Positions 27,990 through 42,900 of a stretch of DNA of 64,000 nt are shown piece by piece. Each line of letters opens with the position of its first letter. Position 1 is the stretch's first letter. Position numbers and translations under genes: made by a program. Origin of the DNA: Gymnothorax reevesii (taxonomy: Eukaryota; Chordata; Actinopteri; Anguilliformes; Muraenidae); assembly GCA_029721435.1 (NCBI GenBank), contig CM056576.1:66793876-66857875 (forward strand), read 5' to 3'. Below the pieces are notes generated by a model. That model had not been told where the DNA came from. It made no database searches and saw only the letters and a list, made by a program, of their open reading frames with translations.

Positions 27990-30900
27990 GTATTTACGTA
28001 TTTTTCCCATAGCTAAGTCTTGTTGTTTAAGTTCTTAGTATAATTATTCTTTTCTGTTTGCAGTTTTCTACCTGGAGGTTCCAGTGGTTTTGTTTGTTGT
28101 TTTGGATTTTTACTTAACAGCTCTGTGAAGCGTTTCTTAGTTGAATTTTTGCAACCCTTTGGGCCAAGTGGGTTTTTTTTTTGGCCCTCGTGCCTGTTGT
28201 CTCTTATTTGAATAAATTCCCTGTTTCCTTGCATCTCACTGATCTCGCATCAAATGCAATGTTGCCAGGATTAAATAAATAGTTAATTTAGTTCAGAAAA
28301 ATAATTCATCCACCTTACAGAAAAAGATAAACAAACAACGCTGTCAACTTCTGTGTTTGCTTTTACCACATTGTGAACCGTAGGCCATCCCACCTGTGCT
28401 TTATGATTATTTGACTTGCAAAACAAAATTGAATAATGTTGATTGAAACACAATTGAAGCACGGTTTACTAAAACCCCACAAGTCAAGTGTGACTTATGG
28501 GGTTTTAGTAATAGGTGCTTCGATTTTGGGTCAACATGATGCATAACATTCCTTTTGTCTTAAAGAGGAGAAATGGGCACCCTTGATTTTTTTTTTTTGG
28601 TGTTTGTATGATGTTAAGGTAAATTAATGACCAAAAACAGGTCAAGACTAATTTTTATTTGAAAGGGCTCATCTGCGCCTCTTGTATTTTCGACTCACCT
28701 GCTGCCGCTGATGAAGACGGAAACATTTCCACCGTGAAATCAACTCAGAAGAATATAAACTTTAAGCGATAATTCGGCGAGCGGCGGCCTCCCACGGACT
28801 CACTTTTGGAGACTGTTTGCGCAGTGTGGCATCTGAGTCACATGACAATGACCGTTCTGTTCTGGAGCACTTAATTGACTTTTTTTGTTTTTGGTGGTTA
28901 TTTTGCTTGTGTGTTTAGTATGAGAGAGTTCTTTGGTGTTCGTTGGTGTTAACGCCAGAGTGTTGAAGCCTGTTGAAGTGATGTTGAGAGGTGGCACCAT
29001 GGGTTTGGTGCCTGTCGCGCTTGGCGACCCTCCGGCTGTTGTTCCTTTTGAATTGTCTTTGCCTAAAACAATAACCTATCTTCTCCTTGTCACGCTGTAT
29101 ATGAGACTTGAGAAGTGCATCTAAATTTCTCGTGACTTATCTGTTTGAAATCGTCACAATATGTTTATAGAAAATTGAATACTCTGAGCAGTTCGAGAAA
29201 TCGTCAATACCAAAAAAAAAAAAACCCTTATATTGCAGTCATGCCCCATTACCAAATGCTTTATGGGATAGTTTGGTGACTGAATGTCTTCAGTCCTCGA
29301 AGACTTGCCAAAGTTTACATAAGCATGCTTGGTTAGCCGCTGGATAGCTCACTCTGTTAAGGCACTGCACTGCCTATCACGTCGCGGGTTCGAGCCCCGG
29401 CGTACCCACCGGCAGGGGTCAGCAGCTTTTTCAGAGTAGCGCACAATTGCCGATTGCGCTACAGGGTTTGAAATTGGGAAGGGACTGCCGGATTTGGGGA
29501 TTTAATAACAGCTTTGTTCGTTGCTCCGGTGCCACCTGTTGGCCAGACGGGCGCTCGTCAGGAAGACTCTGGGTTTGTTCACGTCCGGGTATCCTCCGCC
29601 CTCGTTCGGAACTAACGAGGATTCAACCAATGAGTGCATAAGAATCAGTGGCTGACGGACACGTGCTTCGGAGGAGAGCTGTGAGCTGTCCTCACTATCC
29701 TGAGTTGGCAGCAAGGGGTCGCATACGAGCAAGCTTTGTACATAGTTCACTAAATGGGCATTCCAAATTCGGGTGGGATTGGAGATGCCAAATTTATTTT
29801 AAAAAAAAAAAGCATGCTTGGTTATGGATACTTGGCTGCACAATACTGAATATCTTGTGCATCTAGTGCTTTTTCTTGGCTTCATTTTTGCATTTTTATT
29901 ATTTGCAGATTCTGAAGTCTGGCTGAATTGTTGTCAGTAAGGTTATGGGTTGTTGCCGAAGCTGCCATGCGCTGATTGCACGACAATAAGCTAAAAACCT
30001 GAGGAAATACCCCTGAATGAGAGACATCCGCTTGCATAGATGATTGTAATGATTAGCTTATCAACCATCTTTACGGGTAACAAGCTGATCATTTGACTCA
30101 CCTGTGCTGGAGCAGGCAGAGCTGGAAAACATACAGGAGACGTGGTACTCCAGAAGAGGTTTAAAAAGCTCTGATGTAGATGATAAGATTGCTATCATTC
30201 AATGTTATGCGAATGCTGTAAATCTAAGCCCCAACAAGCTGCACACCGGAGTTGCGGTGGTCTCGTATGTGTAAGAAATTTCAGCGAAAAAGCATGATCT
30301 GGCAGTTTTTATTTGTATTGACGTTTATTCAAATTAGGCTGCTGTATCACCATAAATAAATGTTATATTTGAAACCAAGGACACATTTTAAATTATAAAA
30401 TGGAAATCATGGGAACTTTTTTTTGCAGTTACAATAAAAAATGAGGCATGAATAAATACTTTCTAACACATAGCTTATGTGCTTCAATGTAGCACATTCA
30501 TAATACTTTCATGCAAAAAAAATGCTGCAGAAATTCATTAAATGACAAAAATGATAAACTGAGAGCACAGCTTAAGCATCAGCTTTCCTCATGTAGTCTC
30601 CTCACCTTTTTTCCTCCGAAACCGTCCTGTCCTCAGACACACTGGAGCTTTATATGGAAAAAATAATGACAAAATGTATTGTATAAACATAATACGTACT
30701 GCACATTACATTTTGATTTATGTATATGTATCGTAATATTCATAAAATGAAGAAAATAAGGGAGACTAATTGAGGTTGCTCAGTGGTCCACTTACTCGTC
30801 AGGGAGCTCAAGTTGCTCAATAGGTATGGTCTCCTCAAAAACCCTGCAAAATGATAGACAGAAGAGTGAAAGGACACTCACAACCTGGACTGCTTATCAT

Positions 30901-33900
30901 AGAGATATTTACATGTGTCATGTTATTAAATGAAAGACTGCCAGGCAGAATGGGTGCTCACTCTTTGTCAATGCAGAAACAGGTGACTTGACCCACTGCT
31001 GTGCATGTGGCTGTCCTGAGCATCTCTCTGAAAAGGGCAAGCAGACTATTCAGGTTTACACACATGCCTGAAATGAACACTTTAAAGGGAACCTGTGGTG
31101 GTCCTCAACTTTTTAAATAAAGGTCAGAATACACAGCATATGAAAAACTACTTAAAAATAAAGGACACTATTTTCCTCCTAATAAAAAAAAATTTAAATG
31201 TGCAATTTGGCAAATTGTCTGATAAGTGGAGGTCAAACTTGTTGCACAGAACATGTCACCATACTGTTTATTCCTTGCACGCATTATCAAAGGAAAACAC
31301 AAATTTCTCAGCAAGGCATATATACTGGGCTCCAAACCCTACTGGCATTCCTGACTGGCAATACAAAAACACTACTTTGAAATAAAAAATATATATATTT
31401 ATGGAGAAATTCTAAATACCACCATGTGAGAAATACTGGATGTTATTAATGTTCCAAAGTGATAGGATTGAGCTTCTGAATGAAGGTTTTTCCCTCAGCA
31501 TACACAGATCCACATACACACACACACACACACTCCCAGCCACCTCCCCTTGCTTACCCCAGCCCCCCCCCCCCCCCACACACACACACACACACAGACA
31601 CCCATTCCCATCCACCTCCCCTTGATTACCCCAGACCCCCCCCACACACACACACTTACATCAATATCCTCTCACAGTGAGGGGCGCCTGGCACCTGGTC
31701 ACACTAACTAATTGCTCAGAAGGAAAGTACATGATCAAGGGTAATATCAACATCCTGTAAGTTTGGCTGGATGGCTACGGGAAGGTGTTACATCCACCAC
31801 TTGCTTTACCAAGGATCTTGTACTTAAACCCCGAGATGTGAACAGTGTGTCAGGATTCTCTGCGACTGCTACGGCGGACGTTAGGATCCTCCCTTGCGCA
31901 TTGTAATAAAAGCCTTTTCAATTGGAAAGTGGTCATTGGTGTGTCACTTCATCAGTCCCAACTTGACTCCACGGCAGAAAATATTCTTAACAAAAGGAAC
32001 CAGTAGAAATCATAAACTTATTTAAAAATCTATTTCTTCCAAATCAAGATTTCACAATTATTGCCACCCTTAAAGATGACTGTAAATAATATCTACCAAA
32101 ATTAACCAATATTGAATATATCTTATAAATGAAAACACATATTTGAAAGATGTTTAAATTATAAACAGTAAGGATTTTTAGTTTCTGAAGTAAAGGTCCT
32201 GATGAGGCACGTGGCTCAGATCGAGTCACAATTCTAACAAAGCGTTTCTGAAAAACTAAAATTCTGTGCAGACTAGTATGGAAAGTGCTTGCCCACACAA
32301 AATTACAGTATGACAGATATGGGTAAATCAGACTATAGTACAGTGTAAGAAGACAATTTTGGGTGACAAAGTGACCAATTTTTCATATTACACCCAAAGA
32401 TTTGTTAATTTTTTTGCTAACCCAGTCAATGTGCTCTCTCCAGCTCAGTTTCTCATCAACATTAACTCCCAGAAATCGTGTAGAGGATACTTGTGGCATT
32501 TCGATAGAATCAATTTCAATTTTTAATAAATTCTTAGGGTAAACCTTTTTCCCACTAAAAATAATAAAATTTGATTTCTTGATATTTACTGAGAGTTTAT
32601 TAAGTTTAAACCAAGAGGAGAAAGCACATAGCCCGGTATTTGCTTCATTGATCAGTGAGTTGAAATTAGCATTAGAATCAGAGTAGTGTCATCAGCAAAC
32701 ATTATTGGAGAAAGTAAACTTGATGCATTAACTAGATCATTAACATAGATGAGAAATAATAACGGTCCAAGAATTGACCCTTGCGGGACCCCACACGGTA
32801 TTGCAGCTTTATTGGAAACATAACCCTTATTGTAAACAAATTGACTTCTATTGGAAACATAGTTTTTTAGCCATTTGTAAGTAATGTCATGAAAGCCATA
32901 TTTATATAATTTATTCAATAAGATGTCATGATAAACGGTATCAAACGCTTTTGAAAAGTCTATGAAAATACTACAACAGAATTTATTATTTTCAATAGCA
33001 GAGGTAACTTTGTCAATTAGATGAAGCAAAGCCATATAAGTGCAGTGGTGTTTACGAAAACCATACTGATGCTGGTAGAGAATCAGATTAGAATTTAAAT
33101 GTAAAAGAATCCTTTTATAGACAATTCTCTCCAAAATTTTTGAAAAGCAAGGCAAAATTGAAATCGGTCTATAGTTATTGAAACAAGATGGATCATCTGA
33201 TTTAAATAAAGGAATAACTTTGGCAATTTTTAATTCATCTGGCATGACCCCTGACTTTAAAGACAATGAGCAAATATAAACAAGGGGCTCCAATATTGAC
33301 TGTTTCACCTGTTTAACAAGGAATGGAGAGATCTTATCATGACCCGCAGCAGAGATCTTTAGTTCATCAGTCAAGACACTTATTTCTTGAGCATCAGGGG
33401 GTTCAAAAGACAAAATACTTAGGAAATCTTTTAAAATAAAATCAAGTGGATTCCCTTGACAGGCTGGGATTTTGTCAGCCAAATTAGTACCAATATTAAC
33501 AAAAAATCATTAAATTTTTGAGCAATATCAAATGGGTTATTGTAAGAATGTTCACCATCCAAAAAAACTGATGGTAGCTCCAAGGAAGTCTTTTGTCGTT
33601 GTAACAACTGATTAATTACTTTCCAAGTGGTTTTACTATCATTTGAACACCTTTCAAATTCTTGACTGAAATATTCCTTCTTTGCAGCTCTAATGCAATG
33701 ATTATATTTATTTCTACATGTTTTATAATAATCATGAGTAGAAAAAGAAGGATTTGAAATATATTTTCTATAAAGTTTATTCTTTTTCCTTAATAACTTC
33801 CGCAAGTCAGGCGTAAACCAAGGCTTACTGAGGTCTTTTCTGTGTTTTTTGGTAGAACTGGCAATAGGGAAACATTCCTCAAAAGCAGCACTAATTACTT

Positions 33901-36900
33901 TCATGAAATGTTGATATGCGACATCAACATTGCTTTCTGTATATAAATCATTCCATGAAGTCCTGGCAAGCATGTCCTTAAAATGATCAACATTTGTCTT
34001 CCTCATGATACTTTTGTGTGTTGTCTTCTTATCATGTTTAGCTCTATTGATCTTCACAGAATAATGAAATATAGGAAAGTGATCTTTAGACTCTTTTGTA
34101 AGCCAGGTTTCCGATAAAGCAATGACAGAAAATGCATGATTGAGAGAAAACAAATAATTGAGAAATTTTTCATATTTGTAGGAAAGACTTCTTATATTCA
34201 AGTGAAAAGCGGAGAATATATTATAAGGCATTGTAAGAAAAAGATCATTAAACTGAGTTTCAGCATAAACACGACAAATCGTATTAGTATCGAGGGATGC
34301 AAAGAAATTCAGGTCTGGGTCAATATCAGAATTATAAGAATCAGTTGTGTAGTGATCAAAAGGTTTAAAAATCATAATGAATGTTTTTTTGTTCTAAGAC
34401 AGCCATTACCCAACAACATGACTTCTAGAGTCATTTGAAGACATCCAACTCACTCAAGCTTCGAACCATAATAACTTTGGCATGTTCTGCAGCACCATCC
34501 CATTCCTTGTCCAAGTAGATTGAATTTTGTTTCTCTTTTTTAGGATACGGCTAAAACTAGCTATCTCTGCATTTTTTCTTGTCAGATGTTCATTAACATA
34601 TACTCCAGTATCCTTGAGCTTTTTATACTGACTTAACACCGCCACCTTGTGTTTTCGGTTGACAAATCTGACAACGATCGCAGGCTTGGCTTTGCTGCCA
34701 TCTTTAGCCTTTCTTGGTAGCATATGACAAGCTGAAATGTGGACTGGCTCCATATAAATGTGTTTGCTGTTCATGAATTGAACCACTTGTTTCTCCACAG
34801 TGAGCTGCTCCTCAGGTGGCGCATCTTCACCAGACTGGTGGCCAGCTGCAGCCTTGGCATAGGTGCGGGGCCTGATGTCTAGTCCAGAGATTATAATGTC
34901 ATCAACACGAGAATACTGTTCTAAATCATCAATCCTTTGTTCCAGTTTATCAATCTTTTCATCCCTTTGTCGAAGGGAGGCCTTAAGCACATGTGCATCC
35001 TCTAAAAGGCCTACAAGTTTAGCTTGTTGAGTGACTACTTTACTGATCTCTCCAGACATGAAATTAAGGGAACCTCTTATTTCCTCCATTTCCTCAGCCA
35101 GTTTTTTCATTGCAGCAGTCATTTTGGAGGAAAAGACCAACGATTAATAATAAAATCAAATAGAATTTGAGTATACAGTACTTTACTTGGGTGCAGGTAG
35201 ATGGCAGCTTGAAGCAGCAGGGCCTGGGCAGATGGTAGCTTGAAGCAGCAAGGCCTGGGCACATGGTAGCTTGAAGCAGCAGGGCCTGGGCACATGGTAG
35301 CTTGAAGCAGCAGGGCCTGGGCAGATGGTAGCTTGAAGCAGCAGGGCCTGGGCAGATGGTAGCTTGAAGCAGCAGGGCCTGGGCAGATGGTAGCTTGAAG
35401 CAGCAAGGCCTGGGCAGATGGTAGCTTAAAGCAGCAAGCCCTGGGCAGATGGTAGCTTAAAGCAGCAGGGCCTGGGCAGATGGTAGCTTGAAGCAGCAGG
35501 GCCTGGGCAGATGGTAGCTTGAAGCAGCAGGGCCTGGGCAGATGGTAGCTTGACGCAGCAGGGCCTGGGCAAATGGTAGCTTGAAGGAGCAGGGCCTGGG
35601 CAGATGGTAGCTTGAAGCAGCAGGGCCTGGGCAGATGGTAGCTTGAAGCAGCAGGGCCTGGGCAGATGGTAGCTTGAAGCAGCAAGGCCTGGGCAGATGG
35701 TAGCTTAAAGCAGCAGAGCCTGAGCAGGTGGTAGCTCAAGGCACCCCTGTCTGGAGCCCAGATACTAAGGCTGGTTTCAGCACTGCAGGCCGAAGTCAAA
35801 TGTATCCATCAAATATCTCAGGAAATAAAAACCATCCATCGGTAATGAGATGTTCAGTCCAATTTTATCTCTCAAAATAAAAAGTAGTCACAAATTTAGA
35901 ATACTAAGTCACTGAATTTTTAGATAAATAGTTGAAACTAAATCTAAATGTCAGAGAGCTCCAAACATGCGTGTGCACACCACAGGAAGGGGAGTCATAT
36001 ACAGTTGCATCGATCAAGCGCTCGGAGCCACAAGCTGTCAGTAACCATATAACAGCAAATAATGTAAGTGAAGCTAACGTGCTACGGGTGGCTAGCAGGA
36101 CCGCTAGCGATAGTTAGCACTAACAACTGGCCTCAAACGCAGGCTTTGTAAAATATCTGAAGATAAAGCCTGTATCGGTCGTGACTGTCCGTGACTCACA
36201 GGCACAGAAGCTGTCAGTTGCTTTTACTGCAAAAGCCAACCTGACGTGATAGCCCGTTGATTGTGGCTGTCGCACAGTGGGTAACGTAGCCAAGTTACTG
36301 TTGCTAACCTTTGTGTCCTAATTATGCAAGATTTATATCTGGGAAAATTCTACAGAAGGTTTGTGAACATAAACCTTATTTGAAGCTAACTTTTAATACT
36401 TGTTTGTTATTTGGATGCTTAGTACAACTGTTCACAGTAACAGAACTTGCTGTCTGTAAAACCTGTATTGCAAGGGTTTGTCTCCGTGGCCATGACCACT
36501 AGGTTACCAGCTACTGCATGTTAGTTTGCATGTCGTGCTTATTAAAAATGCTGCTCGTTAACGTATATGCAGTAATTCTGATCGGTATGCTTGTGTTACT
36601 TCGGTAAGCATCAATGTGGCAGTTTCATCATAACGTTGCCCGATTGTAGCCACTACAGTTAGTGATCGCTTCACTTATCCATGTCTGGGATCAGCCGGAT
36701 ACTTGACAAATGTCTGAACAAGCTCTCTAATACTACCGGTGAAAGCAATTGGGAAGTGCATTGGCTAACGTGTTCAGTATACCAAACGCTGCATTGCCGT
36801 CAATTTAATATTAAATTCTTTCCTGTAAAAGTGATCGATTCGCTTGCTGTACATAAGCAACGGTTCAGGCAGATGGAACTTACGGTCTGTGAAACCTGTA

Positions 36901-39900
36901 TTATGTTCATGACATAACTGGAGCTCTGTCTAGCTCTTGCACGCTATCCATAATGCGCCCATTTTCCGTGAGGAAAAGCTGGTCATTCTGAAGCAATAAG
37001 TGAACCATAACCACGGGCAATTTCCGAAAAGGCTATTTAGCCTGGAGCTTTCACCTCTCTGTCATAAACTAGTGAAGAAGCTGTTCGTTTCTCCACGCTA
37101 ACAACATACCACAGCTATGCACATGAACCAGCAGGTCCTAAAACACACCGAAGCAGTCCATAAGCTGTTGGTCCACTTTCAGCTGCCCCTCACTGTCCAT
37201 GTTTCCCTCTAAACTCAGACCCACCGGATTTCTATGGTCTCCGGTCTACACTTGGGTATGTCGACCCGTTCTACAAATGTGTCTATATGGGGTGGATTCT
37301 AGCTTCCCCTGCATCCTAGCTAGGAGCAGTAAAACGAATGTACTCACCAACTGTTGCCTTAAGAAACTGTAGCCGATAGCAAATTCGTGCTTGAGCTGCC
37401 AGACTTTCACACTGCGTCCTCCACTTTCGCCGTTGCGTTAATTAAAACAAGTTAATTTCATTAGATCTATACATATGTATTGCCTTTTATAGCAGAATTT
37501 CCCCGCCGATTCCTTAGCTCAGATGGCAAACGCGTCTCACGTTCACTGTGACACTGCATCGTCCCGCCTAGATCCACCCTCCACAGAGCTGGCCAGTCAG
37601 AAGAAAGTGGGCACACGGGGAGTTGGGGCAATAGCAGAAGAGCCACCCCAATGAGGCGTTTCAGGCAGAGACAACTATGGACTACAAATGGGATTTTTTG
37701 AGGATGGCAGTACGAGTGAAATAAGTATGCAGCAGTGGGCGGCACAGTGGCAGAAAAGTGCTATATAAAACTGATACATTATTATTATTACTCTAGGGGA
37801 GTCAAAGACCAAAATATAAACTTAAAAAAAAAATAGCATATTAGGTCCCCTTAAAGATTACATAAGAAAAGTGTAAAAATGCCAGAAAGGTAAGAATTGC
37901 TTTAATAGATTGTTGAGCATTTCCTGGGAGGCGTTCCGGCTTAAGAGGTTAAGAGGTGACCAATGTCCTCTGAGACATAGTTGGTTGGTTCTTCTACCGT
38001 GACAATAGCTTAGCTTTTTCTCAAACCCTGGGGGAACACAAACGTTATGTCAATGCCTTCTGCGTGAGCAACACATGCGCGCACGTGGCTCCTAAAGCAA
38101 ACCTACTTTTTGCCCATTAACACATGAATGCCTTAAGTGCAGGGTCGGTCACTGACAGTGACCGTTTTCCATTCTTTGACCGAAACCGGGAAATAAAGTG
38201 CCAAGTAATGACACACAAGCAGGTGCCCCCTGTCAGCAGTGAAGAGTTCCTACTCCTGCTGATGGGGAAAAAAATGGGTTTTCTTTGAGGGCCATGTGCA
38301 TGCATGTGTTGCTTACATAGACGACATCAAACAGTACTTGTGCTCACTCACCCTCAGACGTCTCCAACCCCTCTTCTCATGATCAGTTTGGTTTGCCATC
38401 TGGAATCTGACAGGCTGTAACCCGATCTTGTGCTCTTGAGCTACCGTAGTCACTCATGGCTGCCCTAAGTGGGATTGGTCAGCGACAGTGCCGATCTTCC
38501 ATTCTCAGACAGATAGCCAACTGGTGACAGTGCAAATGACACGCCGCCCGCACATGCCAATTGCTCTTTTTCTCTCTCTTGTCATAAGTTGGATTTCTTA
38601 TCACACCCAAAAGAACAAGTCAACCGTCACTGTACACATCACTAACAGCTCAATTTTTTTTTTTTATCCGAGTGCTCAGCGTATTCACATGGCATGCATA
38701 AGGATTGCAATACCATGCGCTTTTCTGTATTTCCACTCTTATCTCAGCGTATAAGCAATAAAAATCGATTGATTCTTCAATTTCCCGCATATACAGAATA
38801 TAATTCAACACTGCATTTTTAATGGTGCAAGGTATAATTTCATTGAAGTTTTTTTGTGTTTGCAGCCCATACTCTGAACTAAAATTATGAAAAGAACCTG
38901 AAATATGATGGAATTCTAATTGCTACAAGTGTTTTGTTTCATTTAAGCCATTTCTTCCTCTTGCTAGATAGCCCGCTAACATTAGTTCACTAGCCTAGCT
39001 AGCTGAAATTAAGTATAATATAAATGTTCGCGGTTCAACTCTAGCTAAGTGAGATAGTGACATAATGGATAATTTTTATTCATTCATTTTCTATTGACTT
39101 CTGTGCACCAAATTGTTGGCCAGCTAGGCTAGCAGACTAGCTAGCTAAGCAAGCAAACTAATGTTAGAAAGCTAGCAAGCGAGCAATTATATTTGGTATA
39201 ACAAATGCTCGCAGTTCAACTCTAGCTAAGTGAGATAGCGAAATAATGGATATTTTTTCTTCAATTATTTTCTATTGACTTCTTCGCACCAAACTGTTTG
39301 CTAGCTAGGCTAGCAAACTTGCTTGCTCAGCAAGCAAAGGAACCTTAGCAAGCTAATCTCGCTCAGGTCAAAAGTAAAGCTGTTTTAGTTGGCAGTCCCC
39401 ATAGCGACAGGGATCACTTTTGTTGTGTTGATGCCTAAATGCAGTGGTTTTCTCTCTTGCATTTGCTTTTGCGTTTTGCGTGTTTTTGAGCTTGCATCGT
39501 TTCTGCTTTTGCAGCGAATTTCTTCGAGTGGAGATGTTTTTGGCCATTGCAGCGTATTTTTGTTAAGGCGGATATGCAGCGTTTCTCTCTTAAATTTCTG
39601 TTGTGGTTTACCTGTTTTTAACTTTGCATCGTTTCTGTTTTTGCATCGGGTTTCTCCTGTTGGACATGCTTTGGGCCGTTACAGTGCGTTTGCCCTTATC
39701 AGCCGCTGTAGTATGCCCTACTACAGAAGATTAAAGTTTCACATTCACCTTTGACTGCAGGGCCGAATACTAGTATGCAAGTTTACAAGTATGTAATATA
39801 TTTTCAATGAGAGGAGGACAATAAGCTAATTCCCATCAGGACTGCCTCGGCGAAGTGGCCAGTGAACTTTGTTGTCAGGAAAACCACCACAAAGGAGCAC

Positions 39901-42900
39901 AACTCCGCCATGCTCAGGCATGTAGCCAGTTTCATTGGAGTAGAGATCAACCCAACTTTCAACTGCTTGCTACAGTGTTGTCACTAGGAATTCAAAATGG
40001 AAAGCTTTCTCATTTTGGCTGTCTCAGACTTCAAAGAGTTATACAATATTAGAGACAACCCTTACAGGGACATTCATGCAAAAAACTGCTGCCTCTGAGA
40101 ATGTGGATGACCAAGTTGTTTAGAAGAGTTTCTTTAAAAAGAAAAAAATCATAAACAAAAGTTTGTGTAAAATCGAAGGCAGGTTAAAAGTTGACATATG
40201 TTTATCCTTAGCGGAAAATTCAATTAGTTTACTTTCATTTCATGCACTTGTTTCAATTCAAAACTCGGGTACTTGAAAATATATGAAGAGAAACTAATGT
40301 ATACAATAATATAAATACTCTGAACAAAAATATAAGCACAACAGTTTAAAGGGGCATAATGGATATATTTTGGAGGCGACTGCATAATTTACAGGCCATA
40401 TTTTTACGTGAACAAGAAAAAGTTTGTTCAACTACAATGTAATAAGGCCATATTATTTGCAGTTCTTGTCTTAATGTGCATTTTTCAGACATTTAAATAC
40501 TGTCAACACATTACAACACTCAGGTATTGAGATCAGAAGTGTTGTGATCACGGTACATAACGTAATAAATTCTATACTTATGCCTCTGGAGTGTGACCCT
40601 CTCGAGTGGGTCGAAGTGCATAGCCAGCAGCCTAAGTAAGCAATTATCATGCTTTTGTCCCATTTGTATTATCGCCCATCACTGTCATCAGTGTTGCTAC
40701 TTTCTCAATCTCAGGCTCACCCCATCCCATCAAAAGTTAGTGGTGATACACAATTCATAAGCACAAGATTGTGACAATTGTTAGTGAACATTACACTAAG
40801 TAAAATATATCTGAATGGAAAATTGGTAATACAGAATCCAGGATGATTTACCATTTTTGAAATTAGTCATCTGATCAAGTCTTGGATTTGCCTTTGAATA
40901 TCTTAATTTTAGCTGTTTGGGTTTGCAGTTTTAACCCTTTTACGAGCGTTGGCCTGAGGGTGGCTGTGAGGATTAATTGTATGGTAATATCGTCAAATTT
41001 GTGATACATTATAAAACTCGATGATGCGCACTCTATAGAGATGCTAACCCACGCCTCTTGTTGACCTTAACCTTTGACCTTTCGACTTCAAAATGCAAAT
41101 TTGGACAGGGTACCCTAGGATCATCTACCCCACAAAGTTTGGTCACCCTAGCTTCAGGGGTGGCCGAGCTGTCGCGCAGACAGACACGCACACACACACA
41201 CACTCACACAAACAGACGGTGCTGAACTGTATACCCACGCCAACGGGCGTGGGTATTTATGCACCATTCGAAAATTTGTGGACTCAGCATTCTAACCGCA
41301 TTAACCGTTTTATGATGTAAATACAATAGTGTAAATACATACCCCAATTCCAATGAAGTTGGGACGTTGTGTAAAACGTGGAAAAAAAAAAAAAAAACAG
41401 AATACAATGGTTTTCAAATGTTGAAACAATAGACTTTATCGTTTTCTCTGAATTATTCATATATTATAATATAATATTTTGAATTTGATGCCTGGGTGCT
41501 GGCCTCTCAACCCAGAGCCTCCCTTCCAAATACGCCAGCTCGATGGCCATGATCTCACGATACCCAATGCTGAAATTTTCTCCACGGGAGAGAACCACTC
41601 AGAGTATAAGGCATAGGGATGGATCTAACCATCAGCTACCATCTGGATGAGGACAGCCCCAGTGCCAACGTTGGAGGCATCCACCCTCAATGATGAACTG
41701 ATGCTGGGGGTCGGAAGGCACCAGGATGAGAGCACTGGTATATCTTTCCTTTAACTGGTAGAAAGGCAGAGGCGGCATGAAGAGACTAGCGGGAGGGGAT
41801 CTTTGATGAGGTGAGGAAATTGAGAGGGGTGGCCTTGGTGGAGAAGCCTCTGACACAGAGCGGTGGTAAAAGATGGCGAGGCCCAGGAATCTCTGCAGCT
41901 GCTTACGGTCCGTTGAGGCCAGTCAGTCCAGGACTGCCAACACATTACTTCCTGCTAATCCATGGTAATCGCTCCCCAGCAAGCTGTAAAGCCTAAGGAA
42001 TGCACTGATGTTTGATGGATTTCACACTTCGAGACGAGCTGGTTCTCCAGCAGTAGATGGACAATTTGGCAAACTTGCTGGGCATGTTCCTCCAGGGGGT
42101 GCAAGAACACCAGAATATCATCCAGGTAAATATGCACAAAGTGGGAATTCATGTTGCGGAGGACATTGTGATCAGGTTCTAAAACACAGCGAGCACGTAA
42201 GTGAGCCAGCCTTGCAAATACTCGTAGTGTTGAACACTGTTTTCCTCTCATCTTTCTATCAGATGCAGACCAGGTGGTAGGGATTGTGTACCTCCAGCTT
42301 TGTAAAGTTGCGGCACACTTAGAGGTTGGAGAACGCAAAATTCTTAAGCAGAAGAGAATAGCGGTTCTTGATTGTGATGGCATTTAGTCCGCTGCAGTCA
42401 ACACAGGGGAAGCAAGAACCATCTCTTTTGAGACAAAGAAGAAATCAGCATTGGCTGGTGATGAAGTAGGTCGAATGATGCCAGAGGCTTTGTGCCTGGA
42501 AGATACATTCGTCCATGGCTTTGAATTCTGGAGCTGTTCAGGAGTACAGTCTGCCCCTATTTATCAGTGTTCTCAGGAGCAGATCAGTAACACAGTCATA
42601 TGGGTGGTGAGGGGGGATATGACTTGGCTTCGGACTAGCAGAACGCCTTGTGGAGATTGTGGTTTAGGAGGTTGTGTGTATGAATGCATGCACGCAGATG
42701 CATCTGCATACATTGTGAATTTGCTCATTTTCAAACTCACTTATAATAACTATGTCACGGCGTCATTACTGAGTGCTATTTACATGGTCATCAAACCGAC
42801 TAACAAAAAGATTTACACCACCTTGTTTGCTTGACTTAAATTTCTGTATTTGTGTACCATTTTTGGCGCCTCTAGGGTTCCTTGACACAAACTCAAATAC

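Larger units (their letters stand above)
31990..35760 (-). mobile_element. Non-LTR retrotransposon (LINE), decayed
   Basis: Minus-strand order 5' to 3': a 30-bp tandem array, ORF1 (35140-34454), an endonuclease remnant, reverse transcriptase (33482-32652) and a C-terminal remnant (32298-32044, [15 protein letters not shown]). This is a CR1/L2-like two-ORF layout. Frame breaks and a deletion in the endonuclease mean it cannot move. Confidence 0.85.

Noticed and set aside
28699..28726. Possible alternative first PKG exon on the minus strand (ATG, then MFPSSSAAA, donor GTGAGT)
   Set aside because: The donor is good, but joining to the next exon (26790) would be out of phase and give an early stop. 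No upstream promoter signal seen.
29380..29400. tRNA-like B-box suggesting a tRNA gene
   Set aside because: The head is followed by a 400-bp body, A-tail and target duplications, so it is a SINE, not a tRNA gene.
35119..35799. 226-residue repetitive ORF on the minus strand
   Set aside because: It is a frame through the 30-bp tandem array; the unit length is a multiple of three, so it stays open by chance.
39389..39754. 121-residue plus-strand ORF
   Set aside because: Two diverged ~126-bp T-rich repeats; no domain, no splice or promoter context.
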